From: Terrimonas_B sp041743125
Lineage (GTDB): Bacteria > Bacteroidota > Bacteroidia > Chitinophagales > Chitinophagaceae
Assembly: GCA_041743125.1 (NCBI GenBank)
Contig: JBGTNK010000025.1
Coordinates: 25,235 to 89,234, forward strand
Direction: 5' to 3'
Length of the DNA: 64,000 bases
Made by a program: the position numbers and the translations under genes
In this document: piece after piece, positions 37,301 to 47,141 of the stretch
Numbering within the stretch: the stretch's first letter is position 1
Layout of the letters: each line of letters begins with the position of its first letter
Notes under the pieces: model-generated
Seen by the model: the letters and a program-made list of their open reading frames with translations, nothing else
Told to the model about the DNA's origin: nothing
The model's database searches: none

Positions 37301-38314
37301 ATGAAGGATATTGTAATTGGTGTTATCGGATATGGCTATTGGGGGCCTAATATGGTCCGAAATTTTTTTTGTTCTGATGATTGCCAGGTGAAGGCGGTGG
37401 CAGATGTACGGAAAGATCGGCTGTGCGGAATCGCAAAACTATACCCGTCAATAAATGCTCTTGACAATGCTGAAGAAATAATCGACGATCCCGATATTAA
37501 TGCAGTCGTTATTGCAACGCCAGTTTTTTCTCATTATACTCTTGCCAAAAAAGCGTTAGAAAATGGCAAGCATGTTTTAATTGAAAAGCCGCTGGCATCG
37601 TCCGTGGCAGAATCAGAAGAATTGATTGCCCTTGCGGGAAAAAGAGATCTCACCCTGATGGTTGACCACACATTTCTTTATACCGGAGCTGTGCAGAAAA
37701 TGAAAGAACTAATGGATAGTGGCGCTATTGGTATTCCGCTGTATTTTGACTCCTCTCGTATCAACCTGGGATTATTTCAACCGGATATAAATGTGCTTTG
37801 GGACCTGGCCGCACATGATATTTCAATTCTCCTGTATCTTATTAAGGAAATTCCTGCCAGTGTAAATGCCACGGGAATTTCTCATACCCAAAACGGAATA
37901 GAAAACATCGCTTACCTGACAATTAATTATCATTCAGATTTTATTGCACATATAAATAGCTCCTGGTCTTCTCCCGTAAAAGTGCGTCAAACGTTAATAG
38001 GTGGAGCTAAGAAAATGATTTTATACAATGACCTGGAACCGTCAGAAAAATTAAGAGTTTATGATACCGGCTATAACCACATAACTGACGAAGAAAAAAA
38101 TAAAGTGTTGGTTGATTATCGCATAGGAGATATTTACATTCCAAAATTATTAAACCAGGAAGCATTATCGGCGGTGGCAGGAGATTTTATACAATCTATA
38201 CTACATAAAAAAGAACCCCTTTCAAATGCACACCTTGGCATGGATGTGGTGAAAATTTTAGAGGCGTCTCAGCAATCTTTAAAAGAAAACGGAAGAGAAA
38301 TAAAACTAAAATAA
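37301..38314 (+). CDS. Gfo/Idh/MocA-family oxidoreductase (WbpB-like)
   Basis: 337 residues from the ATG at 37301 (an upstream TTG is rejected because the family begins just before the dinucleotide fold). The NAD-binding motif is GVIGYGYWGPN at 7-17, and EKPLA at about 98 supplies the conserved lysine; VDHTFLY and WDLAAHDISILLYL are typical of sugar-nucleotide 3-dehydrogenases of the WbpB type. WbpB oxidises UDP-GlcNAc-uronate at C3 before transamination. The neighbouring acetyltransferase (2 bp downstream) and nucleotide-sugar dehydrogenase support that reading. Confidence 0.88.
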   Translation: MKDIVIGVIGYGYWGPNMVRNFFCSDDCQVKAVADVRKDRLCGIAKLYPSINALDNAEEIIDDPDINAVVIATPVFSHYTLAKKALENGKHVLIEKPLASSVAESEELIALAGKRDLTLMVDHTFLYTGAVQKMKELMDSGAIGIPLYFDSSRINLGLFQPDINVLWDLAAHDISILLYLIKEIPASVNATGISHTQNGIENIAYLTINYHSDFIAHINSSWSSPVKVRQTLIGGAKKMILYNDLEPSEKLRVYDTGYNHITDEEKNKVLVDYRIGDIYIPKLLNQEALSAVAGDFIQSILHKKEPLSNAHLGMDVVKILEASQQSLKENGREIKLK

Positions 38315-38316
38315 CG

Positions 38317-38805
38317 ATGGAAGTTATCTCAATTAATAACGGCAAACAAAGTCTGAATAATATCCGGATAGGGAAGAATGTTCGCATCTTCGATTTTGTA
38401 AATGCCTATGAGTGCAGCATAGGAGATGGAAGTAAAGTAGGAGCATTTGTTGAAATTCAAAAGGGCGTTGTAATAGGCGAAAATTGTAAAATATCCAGCC
38501 ATAGTTTTTTATGCGAGGGTGTAAAGATTGAGGACAATGTATTCATAGGCCATGGGGTCATGTTTACAAACGATCTTTTTCCGCGGGCAACCAATGCGGA
38601 TGGTAGTCTTCAAACCGCTGCAGACTGGAAAGTGATAGAAACCCTCATAAAAAAAGGTGCTTCTGTCGGAAGTAATGCAACTATTCTTTGTGGTATTACA
38701 ATAGGCGAAAATGCATTGGTGGGTGCAGGATCTGTTGTTACAAAAGATGTTGCTGCCAATACCATTGTAGCCGGCTCCCCCGCTAAGGTGATGAAGACAA
38801 TTTAA
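38317..38805 (+). CDS. Hexapeptide-repeat N-acetyltransferase (WbpD-like)
   Basis: 162 residues built from left-handed beta-helix hexapeptide repeats (IRIGKNVRIFDFVNAYECSI, IGENCKI, IEDNVFIG, IGENALVGAGSVVTKDV). The GHGVMFTNDLFPRA element corresponds to the active-site loop of WbpD/PglD-type enzymes that acetylate the 3-amino group of UDP-linked sugars with acetyl-CoA. It starts 2 bp after the oxidoreductase gene, so the two are translationally linked. Confidence 0.87.
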   Translation: MEVISINNGKQSLNNIRIGKNVRIFDFVNAYECSIGDGSKVGAFVEIQKGVVIGENCKISSHSFLCEGVKIEDNVFIGHGVMFTNDLFPRATNADGSLQTAADWKVIETLIKKGASVGSNATILCGITIGENALVGAGSVVTKDVAANTIVAGSPAKVMKTI

Positions 38806-38856
38806 TTAAGCAGGAGAATTTTTTTATAAAAAATCAGGACACTGGAAAAAAACGAT

Positions 38857-40131
38857 ATGGGAAGGATAAGCATAATTGGTTTTGGAAAAATAGGACAGGC
38901 TATAGCGGCAAATATCCTGAGGCAAAATATCAATGTAACGGCTATTGATACAAACCCGGGCTTGCATATTGCTTTTGAGAAAGGTGAATATAAAACAAAG
39001 GAACCGGGGATATGGAACAGTTTAACCCATGCGTACGAGAATAATAAACTGGCAATTACCACCAATTTTGCCTTCGCTAAAGAAAGCGATGCCATAATAA
39101 TTGCTATTTCCCTTTTAATAGATCAAAATAAGAAAATACAGTACGGGCCTTTTTTGGAGGCAATTAAAAATCTAATCCCATTTTTAGTTGAAAAAACACT
39201 TATCGTTATAGAGACTTCTGTTCCTGTTGGTTTTGCAAGGGATATTATCCTGCCTTTTATTGAGAAAGAAGGAAAAGTGCACGGAAAAGATTTTCTGCTT
39301 GCCCATAGTCCTGAAAGAATCAAGAGCGGATCCATGTTAAAACAATTGGGTCAAATTCCCAAAGTGATTGGAGGAATTTCAGAAGAAGCTACCGGGAAAG
39401 CATATGAAATTTACCAATGGTTTTTTGATCAAAAGTTATTGTATAAAGTGGAAACTATTGAAGCTGCTGAAATGTTGAAAATGGCCGGGATGATTTACCG
39501 GGATGTGAATATCGCTTTATCTAATCAACTGGCTCAATATGCCAACAAAAAAGAAATTGATTACGCCGTATTAATTCCTCTTATCAATACTGATAAAGAA
39601 GCGAATTTACTACAACCCGGGATTGGAGTAGGTGGCCATTGTACCCCTGTGTATCCCTATTTCCTGATCGATAATTTTCAACAGGCAGGTTTCGACTTTA
39701 CATTGGCAAAACAAAGCAGAGTAATAAATGATAACATGGCCGGCTATTCTATTTCCCTGGTCAGTGATCTGGTCAAAAATAAAAAGGCTTTGATTTTGGG
39801 ATTGTCCTTTCGTCCTAATGTAAAAGAAGATGCCTTGAGCACTACTTACCTGCTCAATGAAGAGTTGTTAAAAGCTGGTTTTGAAGTTTGGGTAAATGAT
39901 ATTGAATTTGATGAAGAAGAAATAAAGGAAAGAAATCTACAACCCTGCATTAATATCTACGATAGTAATTGCGAAGTGGCCTTTCTGGTGACCCTTCATA
40001 AAGAATATAGTTTGATCGATTTTGAAAAATTAGCCAGCAGCGGAATAAAATTTTTCCTTGACGGGAGAAATAGTATTCCCAGAGATAAAGTTGAGAAAGC
40101 TGGAATTATATACCTGGGAATAGGCCATTAA
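38857..40131 (+). CDS. Nucleotide-sugar 6-dehydrogenase (WbpA/WecC-like)
   Basis: 424 residues. The Rossmann motif is GFGKIGQA at 8-15, and the catalytic cysteine is Cys262 in GIGVGGHCTPVYP; IETSVPVGFARD and LAHSPERIKSG match the family. It performs the double oxidation of a UDP-HexNAc to the uronic acid. The usual KxxEN/RxxNIA helix reads KMAGMIYRDVNIA, a deviation at the normally conserved Glu-Asn. With the oxidoreductase and acetyltransferase it covers steps 1, 2 and 4 of UDP-2,3-diacetamido-2,3-dideoxyglucuronate synthesis. The aminotransferase (step 3) is not in the window. Confidence 0.87.
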   Translation: MGRISIIGFGKIGQAIAANILRQNINVTAIDTNPGLHIAFEKGEYKTKEPGIWNSLTHAYENNKLAITTNFAFAKESDAIIIAISLLIDQNKKIQYGPFLEAIKNLIPFLVEKTLIVIETSVPVGFARDIILPFIEKEGKVHGKDFLLAHSPERIKSGSMLKQLGQIPKVIGGISEEATGKAYEIYQWFFDQKLLYKVETIEAAEMLKMAGMIYRDVNIALSNQLAQYANKKEIDYAVLIPLINTDKEANLLQPGIGVGGHCTPVYPYFLIDNFQQAGFDFTLAKQSRVINDNMAGYSISLVSDLVKNKKALILGLSFRPNVKEDALSTTYLLNEELLKAGFEVWVNDIEFDEEEIKERNLQPCINIYDSNCEVAFLVTLHKEYSLIDFEKLASSGIKFFLDGRNSIPRDKVEKAGIIYLGIGH

Positions 40132-40150
40132 CAAATTCTGTGAAATGGAA

Positions 40151-40169
40151 ACTACCTTGATCAGGTAGT
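40151..40169. terminator. Hairpin between convergent genes
   Basis: ACTACCT-N5-AGGTAGT gives a perfect 7-bp stem between the dehydrogenase stop at 40131 and the convergent hypothetical gene's end at 40177. There is no strong T-tract on either side, so it would be a weak or bidirectional terminator. Confidence 0.4.
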
Positions 40170-40176
40170 CAAACTA

Positions 40177-40683
40177 TTACATGGCCGGAGTTACTTTTGC
40201 GCTATCGTTTTCAGCACTCGTTTTCTTAAATAACATCACATACCCGCAAAGATCTTTTTTCTTCTCCTTGTTCACCTGCACAGGTTTCATCATATGAAAT
40301 TCAGAGAGCTGGGGAATATAAGAGTAGGAAATAACATTACCATCTACATCACCCCACCTTTTTTGCTGAAAAATGACTTGTTTTTCATTCCAGTCGTACA
40401 TCCTGACCTCATATAATTTTGAAGAATATTCACCAATAAAAACAAACTGGTACCAGCTGCCCTGGGTAAGAGGAATAATTACCGGCATTTCGAATTCGCT
40501 TTCCATGCTAATGGAAGCTTCCTTCAATAAAATAAAACCATCTTTTCCATATTGTCCTTTCAGGCTGTCTACCTGCTTACTGATCATATCATTCTGGCAG
40601 GACTTTAAGCGAATCACATCTTGTGAAAAGGAAATAATACCGGAGAAAACAAGGGCGATTAATAGGACGGATTTCTTTTTCAT
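40177..40683 (-). CDS. Secreted hypothetical protein
   Basis: 168 residues from the ATG at 40683, where a lysine-rich signal peptide starts (MKKKSVLLIALVFSG, cleaved near SFSQ); the frame extends 18 codons upstream without a signal. The mature protein is small, acidic to neutral, with many beta-type strands (WYQFVFIGEYSSKLYEVRMYDWNEKQVI). No family was recognised. It lies convergent to the nucleotide-sugar operon and upstream of nothing in its own direction, so it may be a single-gene unit. Confidence 0.7.
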   Translation of the reverse strand: MKKKSVLLIALVFSGIISFSQDVIRLKSCQNDMISKQVDSLKGQYGKDGFILLKEASISMESEFEMPVIIPLTQGSWYQFVFIGEYSSKLYEVRMYDWNEKQVIFQQKRWGDVDGNVISYSYIPQLSEFHMMKPVQVNKEKKKDLCGYVMLFKKTSAENDSAKVTPAM

Positions 40684-40879
40684 GTTTAGTTTTATATAGA
40701 TTCGGATTACAGATAAAAATACATCAGGATTGTTCACAAGTACTAATGTTTAGTTTAAAATAGTAGCCAAAAAGGATATTTCCGTGGTAAAAACACGGTT
40801 ACCTGTTACCACTTGACACGAACTTTAAACGAAGAATCCCGGGATTAATTATGCCTAAAAATTAAAATAACACTTTTCT

Positions 40880-41644
40880 TTATGCATGATCCCGGTAAAA
40901 ATAAATTGCATCCGCCTGTCTTGTGCAGGTTATCACCAGGTCGTTTATACATACATGAGGCGGAAGTGTGGTACAGTAATAAATAACATCCGCCACATCG
41001 TCGGCAGTCAGGGGCTGAATGCCGTTATAAACACTTTTTGCTGTTTTTTCATCTCCTTTAAACCGGACAATCCCAAATTCTGTTTCTGCTGCCCCGGGAT
41101 GAATTCCGGTAACTTTAATCTGATGCCGTAATAGATCAATCCGCATAGCCTGGTTTAATGCATCTACGAAATATTTGGTTGCACAATACACATTGCCTTT
41201 TTCATAAACCTGCTTGCCGGCAACGGACCCCAGGTTAATAATATGTCCTTGTTTATATACAATCATTAATTGCGACACTGCTTGCGCTACATACATAAAC
41301 CCCTTGATATTGGTATCAACCATTGTGTTCCAGTCACGGAGATCGGCCTCTTCAAAATAATCCCGGCCCATCGCTAATCCTGCGTTGTTGATGAGCACGT
41401 CAATTTTTCGCCATTCTTCAGGTAAGGAAATAATGGAATCAAAAACTGATTTTTCTTCTCTTACATCAAACGGTAAAGTAAGAACGGCAATATTGAATTT
41501 GTTTTCGAGAGAAGCGCATAACTCTTCCAACCGATCTGTCCTTCGTCCATTTATAATAAGATCATAACCATGAGCGGCAAATTTTTCGGCACAGGCTTTT
41601 CCAAAACCGGAGGTTGCCCCTGTTATCAAAGCAATTTTTGACAT
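40880..41644 (-). CDS. SDR-family oxidoreductase (YdfG-like)
   Basis: 254 residues. Cofactor motif TGATSGFGKA at 8-17, NNAG at 86-89, catalytic Ser140, Tyr153 and Lys157 (YCATK), and the IHPGAAETEF element after the active site. The closest well-known type is YdfG, an NADP-dependent 3-hydroxy-acid/serine dehydrogenase, but sepiapterin-reductase-like and other SDRs share these motifs. It is a stand-alone gene with no pathway context nearby. Confidence 0.87.
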   Translation of the reverse strand: MSKIALITGATSGFGKACAEKFAAHGYDLIINGRRTDRLEELCASLENKFNIAVLTLPFDVREEKSVFDSIISLPEEWRKIDVLINNAGLAMGRDYFEEADLRDWNTMVDTNIKGFMYVAQAVSQLMIVYKQGHIINLGSVAGKQVYEKGNVYCATKYFVDALNQAMRIDLLRHQIKVTGIHPGAAETEFGIVRFKGDEKTAKSVYNGIQPLTADDVADVIYYCTTLPPHVCINDLVITCTRQADAIYFYRDHA

Positions 41645-41781
41645 AATGATGGTAAAAAGTAATGGATAAATAAATTGGTTTTGTTTCCCGGAACAGGCGA
41701 AAGAAATAAAACTAAAGAAAAATCCGGCATTTAATACAGCCCTATTGAATTTGAACTAGTCAATGAACCATTGTAGAATAT

Positions 41782-44418
41782 TTACCGGATCAAAGTGACA
41801 GTACCTTTCAGGAAGATGGGCTTGCCCAGGTAATCAATTGCGCTTACCATCCAAACAAACACATTACTACCCTGGAGAGTGCCTTTAACTTTGCCATCCC
41901 ATCCGCGTTCGTTTGTCGTTGTATTAAATACCATTTCACCCCAACGGTTAAATATCCTGAAGTAATTAATTTTTTGTACTCCAACCGCAGTGGGTTTTAT
42001 TACATCATTCAGTCCATCCCCATTGGGAGTAAATCCCGTAGGCACAAACACATAAGGAATGGTTTTAAAAACTTTCACCAATACATAGGCGGAATCAAAA
42101 CAACCAATATCATTAAATACCTGCACCTTATACCGTATGCTATCGGTTTCCTGCCCATAAATCCCAATTGGATTCTTAATATTAACGTTGTTAAGCCCTG
42201 TCGGAGGACTCCATAAATATCGGGTGCCACCTTCGGCATTAAACTGTAATGACTGACCAACTACTACCACCGTATCATTACCGGCAGAGGGAAATATCTG
42301 GGGCAATACATTAACTAATACTGTATCCAATCCCGGCTTCGGACATCCGACATTATTCATTGAAGTTAAAATATATGCTGTACTAACTTTTGGTGAGGCA
42401 ATTGGAGTCAGGGAATTGGGATTCGATAGCGTACTAAAAGGCGACCAGGTAAAAGAGCTTCCATCATGTGAACCATTCAGCATTGCTGAGGTATTAAAAC
42501 AAATAGCGGTATCCTTACCTGCATTGGCATAAGGATACGGAACAGTTGTGATAGTAATATTATCAGTTGCCGTACAGCTACCAATTCTTGCTGTTACCTG
42601 GTAGGTAGTTGCTGGATTGGCAGGCCCGGCCATAGGATTTTTGAGTGTTGCATTATTGAGTGTGGCGGCGGGTGTCCATTGATGCTGAAGCCCATCACTT
42701 GTAATATTTAATTGTACAGAATCGGTACGGCAAATTGTTGTGTCATTCATTGCTCTTGTTGTAACAACCCTGACAACACGGATTTGAACCGTATCAGTAT
42801 TAATACAACCTTGTTCATCCAATTGCACAATATAAGTAGTAGTAACATTTGGGTTAACGGTAGGCGAACCTGTATTTTCATTGATCATATTGATAACCGG
42901 AGACCAACTAAAAATACCCGGTCCTGTAGCCTGCATTTTTACATTATCAGGTACGCAAATAAGTGTATCCCTGAACGCCAGTGTAATAGGAGGTTTTGCA
43001 ATGACCTTTATTGGTTTGAATATGGTATCCAGACATCCTTTGCTATTGCCCACTATAAAGCGAACATTTTTGGTTCCGGTATCAGCGTAATTCCATTCAG
43101 GATTCCGGATATTTGATGTATCAGCAACTGAATTTATTTCTCCAAAATCCCATCGCCATTTGTCCACTACTCCGTAATTAGTAGTAGTCCGATCTGTAAA
43201 CTTGATAGGATTGGTGAGGCAAATACCAGCTGAGGTGAAATTTGGAAAAAATCCTGGCCAAACTTTTACAATGGCTGTTGTGGAATCTGAACATTCCTGG
43301 TTGCGGTTAGTTACCAACTTGATCCTGTAATCCCCTGCAGTTGAATAGGTGTGAGTGGGAGTTTTTGAAGTGGACGAATTATTGGCTACGCCACTTCCTG
43401 GATCGCCAAATTCCCAATAGTAAGAATTGATAAGGGGGCTATTACTAAGGTTACTGAATGTTAGGGTAAATCCATCGCAGGATATGTATTCAGGATTTAA
43501 CTGGGCCTTGGCTATATCGCAACCACCTGCCTTTATTTGCAGATCTTTTCTTTGGGTGGCGATCACAATTCCATTACGTATTTCACTAACACAAACAGTT
43601 ACCACGTAAATTCCATCTGCCGGGGCCACGCCGGAAATCAGCCCAGTATTAGGGTTGATGGTAACGCTTTGACCCAAAGGAGCTGTACTATAATATGGAA
43701 AACTATAATTTACTGCATTATAGGGAGGGTTGGCCGGAGGATTGGGAGTGGGAGTATTTGTGCCTCCACCTTGTCCGCTGCCCTGCCCTCCACCTACGTA
43801 AGCCTCGCAAAATGCATAACTCAATCTGTCATTGTCAGCATCTATGGCTGCAAAACTGTAAGTAAATGGATATCCCCCACAAACTATCACTGTATCTGTA
43901 CCGGTAAACTTCGCACTATTATTTTCGGGGGCAGTGCCAAGCAGTTCAGTTCCGGGTATATCTGCAGTGTAGGTGGCTCCCATACTTCCTGAATTGGAAA
44001 GATTACTTATCCCGTTTATTCTGCAACAGCGTTGGTAGGCGATAGTATACCCTTTTGTGGATGCTGGAAGTGAAATAGCAAATTCATAATAACCCACCTG
44101 GTAACAAACCACCGGTGCATTCGTTATACAGGCACCCGGTGATCCTAACTGAAGCCTTTCCGTTTTCGTTCTTGGTATCAGTTGATTAAATATCAAAGAA
44201 TTGCTTGTCCTGTTGAATATTCCAATCGCGGCACTTTCATCCAGTTGGGCACCCGAGGAAAAACAATCTCTGTAAAGTTTTAGAGTAACTGCATATTGAT
44301 ATTCACCAGTAGCCGAGATACCCGTAAACCGATAGAACATTTCGCCGCCGGTAATATGCTCAGCAAATACTGATTTTGATAAGAATAAGGTGACTATTAT
44401 GACTAGAAGACGTTTCAT
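41782..44418 (-). CDS. Large secreted protein with PKD domains and type B sorting domain
   Basis: 878 residues. Signal peptide at 1-19 (ends SVFAEHI). The N-terminal part begins HITGGEMFYRFTG, a start shared by a family of Bacteroidota gliding-motility-associated proteins. PKD-type repeats occupy about 300-480 (YYWEFGDPGSG, KWRWDFGEI), and further repeats of the NAGKDTAICFNTSAMLNG type follow. The C-terminus is a type IX type B sorting domain (VPTGFTPNGDGLNDVIKP, FRIFNRWGEMVF, GTVTLIR). It would be a cell-surface or released protein exported by SprA. Two such cargo genes lie within 15 kb. Confidence 0.92.
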   Translation of the reverse strand: MKRLLVIIVTLFLSKSVFAEHITGGEMFYRFTGISATGEYQYAVTLKLYRDCFSSGAQLDESAAIGIFNRTSNSLIFNQLIPRTKTERLQLGSPGACITNAPVVCYQVGYYEFAISLPASTKGYTIAYQRCCRINGISNLSNSGSMGATYTADIPGTELLGTAPENNSAKFTGTDTVIVCGGYPFTYSFAAIDADNDRLSYAFCEAYVGGGQGSGQGGGTNTPTPNPPANPPYNAVNYSFPYYSTAPLGQSVTINPNTGLISGVAPADGIYVVTVCVSEIRNGIVIATQRKDLQIKAGGCDIAKAQLNPEYISCDGFTLTFSNLSNSPLINSYYWEFGDPGSGVANNSSTSKTPTHTYSTAGDYRIKLVTNRNQECSDSTTAIVKVWPGFFPNFTSAGICLTNPIKFTDRTTTNYGVVDKWRWDFGEINSVADTSNIRNPEWNYADTGTKNVRFIVGNSKGCLDTIFKPIKVIAKPPITLAFRDTLICVPDNVKMQATGPGIFSWSPVINMINENTGSPTVNPNVTTTYIVQLDEQGCINTDTVQIRVVRVVTTRAMNDTTICRTDSVQLNITSDGLQHQWTPAATLNNATLKNPMAGPANPATTYQVTARIGSCTATDNITITTVPYPYANAGKDTAICFNTSAMLNGSHDGSSFTWSPFSTLSNPNSLTPIASPKVSTAYILTSMNNVGCPKPGLDTVLVNVLPQIFPSAGNDTVVVVGQSLQFNAEGGTRYLWSPPTGLNNVNIKNPIGIYGQETDSIRYKVQVFNDIGCFDSAYVLVKVFKTIPYVFVPTGFTPNGDGLNDVIKPTAVGVQKINYFRIFNRWGEMVFNTTTNERGWDGKVKGTLQGSNVFVWMVSAIDYLGKPIFLKGTVTLIR

Positions 44419-44435
44419 TGAGTGGATCAGGTAAT

Positions 44436-45236
44436 TCAGGTTTCGCTTAAAAATTTATTTAGTATTTGGTTGCTGTTCTCTTCTTCTTCAAGCATCCCCA
44501 TATGGCCTGATCGATGCAGAATATGAATATACGATTTTTCAGGAAGCTGTGCCAGCCTCAACCCATCCTCCAGGGGAATGGTATTATCAAATTCTCCCAG
44601 CACAAACAAGATGGGCAATTGCGTGGTTTTAAGTAAATCAGCTCTTTCTGGTCTATTCATCATTGCTTCTAAATATGAAACGAGGGATTTGTCTGAAAAG
44701 TTGTTCACACTATCTATAAATTCAGTAATTAGCCCTGGGTTTTGCTCATTTGTATACTTTGAAAACAAATTGGGAATAGCCGATTTCAAATAGGCCGAAG
44801 ACCCGTGCTGACTGATAAATTCAATCGATTTTTTCCGGTTGTCCTTCTTTTCTTCAGTATCCGCAAATGCAGTGGAATGAAATAATCCAAAAGCCGTTAA
44901 ATATGAAGAATATTTTTCTAAAAATGCCAGTAAAATATACCCTCCCATGCTATGGCCTATCAGTGTAATTCCGGTTCTGGCAGGATTTATTTCTTTGTCA
45001 ATAATTGCTTTTAACACCTCCGCCATTCCTTCCATTGACATATCCTCTATTAAATCTGATTCTCCGCTACCTGGTAAATCAGGAACTATTAAATGATAAT
45101 TATTTTCCATAAAAGAAACCTGATTGTTCCAGACATCGCCGGCTTCACCGTATCCATGCACCAGCATAACAGGTTTTCCTTTTCCCACAACCTTATAAAT
45201 AATCTTTTTTCCTGCTATTTCAATTGTCTTTTTCAT
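44436..45236 (-). CDS. Alpha/beta-fold hydrolase
   Basis: 266 residues with a standard alpha/beta hydrolase arrangement: oxyanion motif HGYGEAGD at 27-34, nucleophile Ser96 in GHSMGGY, an acidic residue in GEFDNTIP and a catalytic His in RSGHMG near the C-terminus. No signal peptide, so it is cytoplasmic. The substrate cannot be told; esterase, lactonase or haloperoxidase-type activities are all possible. It is transcribed in the same direction as the type B protein gene, 17 bp upstream of that gene. Confidence 0.88.
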   Translation of the reverse strand: MKKTIEIAGKKIIYKVVGKGKPVMLVHGYGEAGDVWNNQVSFMENNYHLIVPDLPGSGESDLIEDMSMEGMAEVLKAIIDKEINPARTGITLIGHSMGGYILLAFLEKYSSYLTAFGLFHSTAFADTEEKKDNRKKSIEFISQHGSSAYLKSAIPNLFSKYTNEQNPGLITEFIDSVNNFSDKSLVSYLEAMMNRPERADLLKTTQLPILFVLGEFDNTIPLEDGLRLAQLPEKSYIHILHRSGHMGMLEEEENSNQILNKFLSET

Positions 45237-45341
45237 TTACTTTATTTTAAATATTTTTTTAATCAAGTCTTAGTCTCAAATAAGAATATCCGGTATAGAA
45301 TTTTTCCAACATATAATTGGCTTAATGCGTTATTTAAGGTT

Positions 45342-47003
45342 TCATTTTCCAAATCTCATTTTTACCCAAAATATTATATTTAACACCAACAAAATAATTG
45401 ACAGTATTGCTGCCAGTTTTGATAGTTGATCACCGTGTTTTACGAAAAATGTTTGCCGGTTATTTACCGGCACGGGCATCTTAATGACGGATGCTATATC
45501 CCAGGGTTGCGGATTAATCACATTTCCCAATGGATCAATAAAACAACTAATGCCGGTATTAGCGCTTCGCACTATCCATTTTCTGGTTTCAATAGCCCGA
45601 AGCCTGGCGTAATTCATGTGTTGCTTGTATCCCTGTGTATTACCCCACCACCCATCATTGGTGATGATGGTTAAAAGATTGGCGCCCTTTCTCACATATT
45701 CGGTTATATAATCACCATATATACTTTCATAACAAATGATGGGGGCCGCTTTAAAATGATTATCCCAGGAAATAAATACTTTCCTTTCTGAATCGCGGCC
45801 AAGTGTACCACTTATACCTCCGAAATCCTCAAACCATTTTCCCATAAAACTCAGAAAAGAGGGAAGCGTTTCTACGCCAGGGACTAATTTGGCTTTATGA
45901 TAAAGTTGAATAGTAGTGTCTGCATCAAAAAAAGCAGCAGTATTAAAAGCATCATAATACGTTTTTGAATCAGGTTCCAGTCTTGCTGTTTCCGGAGCAT
46001 TCATTTTATTTTGCCCATAATTTTTGTAACTGTCAATTCCGGTTATTAAACTTACAAATGGATGACGGTTTAAAAACGACCAAACCGGTGAATAATAACC
46101 ATTTTCCTTGATCTTGTCTTCCCATACCTGGGCTGGTATGGCGGTTTCCGGCCAAACGACCAACGCCGTATTCTTGTCTATCTTTTGTTCAGACAATACA
46201 ATATGGCTTTGAATCTGGGATTCCACTGAACTGGAAAATTTTTCTGTATAGGGATCAATATTAGGCTGAACGATCACTACATTTTTAGTCACTGTTTTCA
46301 GATCCCCGGCAACTATTTTATCTTCACGACTGATAATGATTTTAGAAGTTAGTATTGGAAATGTTACGATGAATATCCAGGCCGCCAGGGTATAATAATA
46401 TGTTCGTGTTCTCCCGTTTTTCCGGTATTGAGAAAAAATAGAATAAGCAATAATATTTGTCACCAGCACCCACAGAGAACCTCCTGAGCTGCCACTGTAT
46501 TCAAACCATTGCACCCACTCTGGGTGGGTGGCAAAAGAATTGCCCAGCGTAAGCCAGGGCCAGCTTAATTCCCAATTGTGATGTATGTATTCAAATGTCA
46601 ACCAGAAAATGATGAGAGAAAAATACCCGACCCATCTGCCAAGTTTCCTTTTGGTAAAATAGAAAAGCAACCAGGGCACACACATGATAAGGCTATTGGC
46701 AAGGAAGGCACCCAATGCTCCCGGCACACTTGCATTCCAAATCCACCAGGTTGTGGCTACATTCCATACCAACATATGCAAATAGGTGAGAGCAAAAAAT
46801 CTATTCCAATTTTTTATATGATCTTCTATTAGCAATAAAGGAACCCAGGCAATAAAAATTAATATAGTCAGGGGTGATGTTGGCCATGATAATGATAATA
46901 ACAAACTACCTGAAAGAGCGATAAAAAGATCGGAAAATCGTTTCACAAAGAATGATGATTGTTTGTGTAAAAATAGTTTTTTTGTGGGTAGATGATTCAC
47001 CAC
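45342..47003 (-). CDS. lnt: Apolipoprotein N-acyltransferase
   Basis: 553 residues, starting at a GTG at 47003. N-terminal transmembrane region (about 25-215, several helices) followed by a periplasmic nitrilase-like domain (about 240-510) and a last helix (about 522-545). The catalytic triad is Glu286 (VVWPETAIP), Lys370 (YHKAKLVPG) and Cys424 (APIICYESIYGDY), so the enzyme looks active. It adds the third acyl chain to lipoproteins such as the SusD homologues in this window. The fact that E. coli Lnt has the motif order E-K-C supports the call. Confidence 0.95.
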   Translation of the reverse strand: MVNHLPTKKLFLHKQSSFFVKRFSDLFIALSGSLLLSLSWPTSPLTILIFIAWVPLLLIEDHIKNWNRFFALTYLHMLVWNVATTWWIWNASVPGALGAFLANSLIMCVPWLLFYFTKRKLGRWVGYFSLIIFWLTFEYIHHNWELSWPWLTLGNSFATHPEWVQWFEYSGSSGGSLWVLVTNIIAYSIFSQYRKNGRTRTYYYTLAAWIFIVTFPILTSKIIISREDKIVAGDLKTVTKNVVIVQPNIDPYTEKFSSSVESQIQSHIVLSEQKIDKNTALVVWPETAIPAQVWEDKIKENGYYSPVWSFLNRHPFVSLITGIDSYKNYGQNKMNAPETARLEPDSKTYYDAFNTAAFFDADTTIQLYHKAKLVPGVETLPSFLSFMGKWFEDFGGISGTLGRDSERKVFISWDNHFKAAPIICYESIYGDYITEYVRKGANLLTIITNDGWWGNTQGYKQHMNYARLRAIETRKWIVRSANTGISCFIDPLGNVINPQPWDIASVIKMPVPVNNRQTFFVKHGDQLSKLAAILSIILLVLNIIFWVKMRFGK

Positions 47004-47141
47004 GATTGGACCAAAATAATTTACTGCAGTCTTTCCTAAACTTATCCGTTGAACGACAAAAAAATTAATAGAAGAGCGGCTAGTACTTCAGCACTCATTT
47101 TCTTTGCCTTGCTACAAATAGCTGATTTAACTACTGCTTTA

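Noticed and set aside
43537..43992. A 151-codon plus-strand frame inside the type B protein gene
   Set aside because: Shadow of the opposite-strand gene, which has a signal peptide, PKD repeats and a sorting domain in the correct frame.
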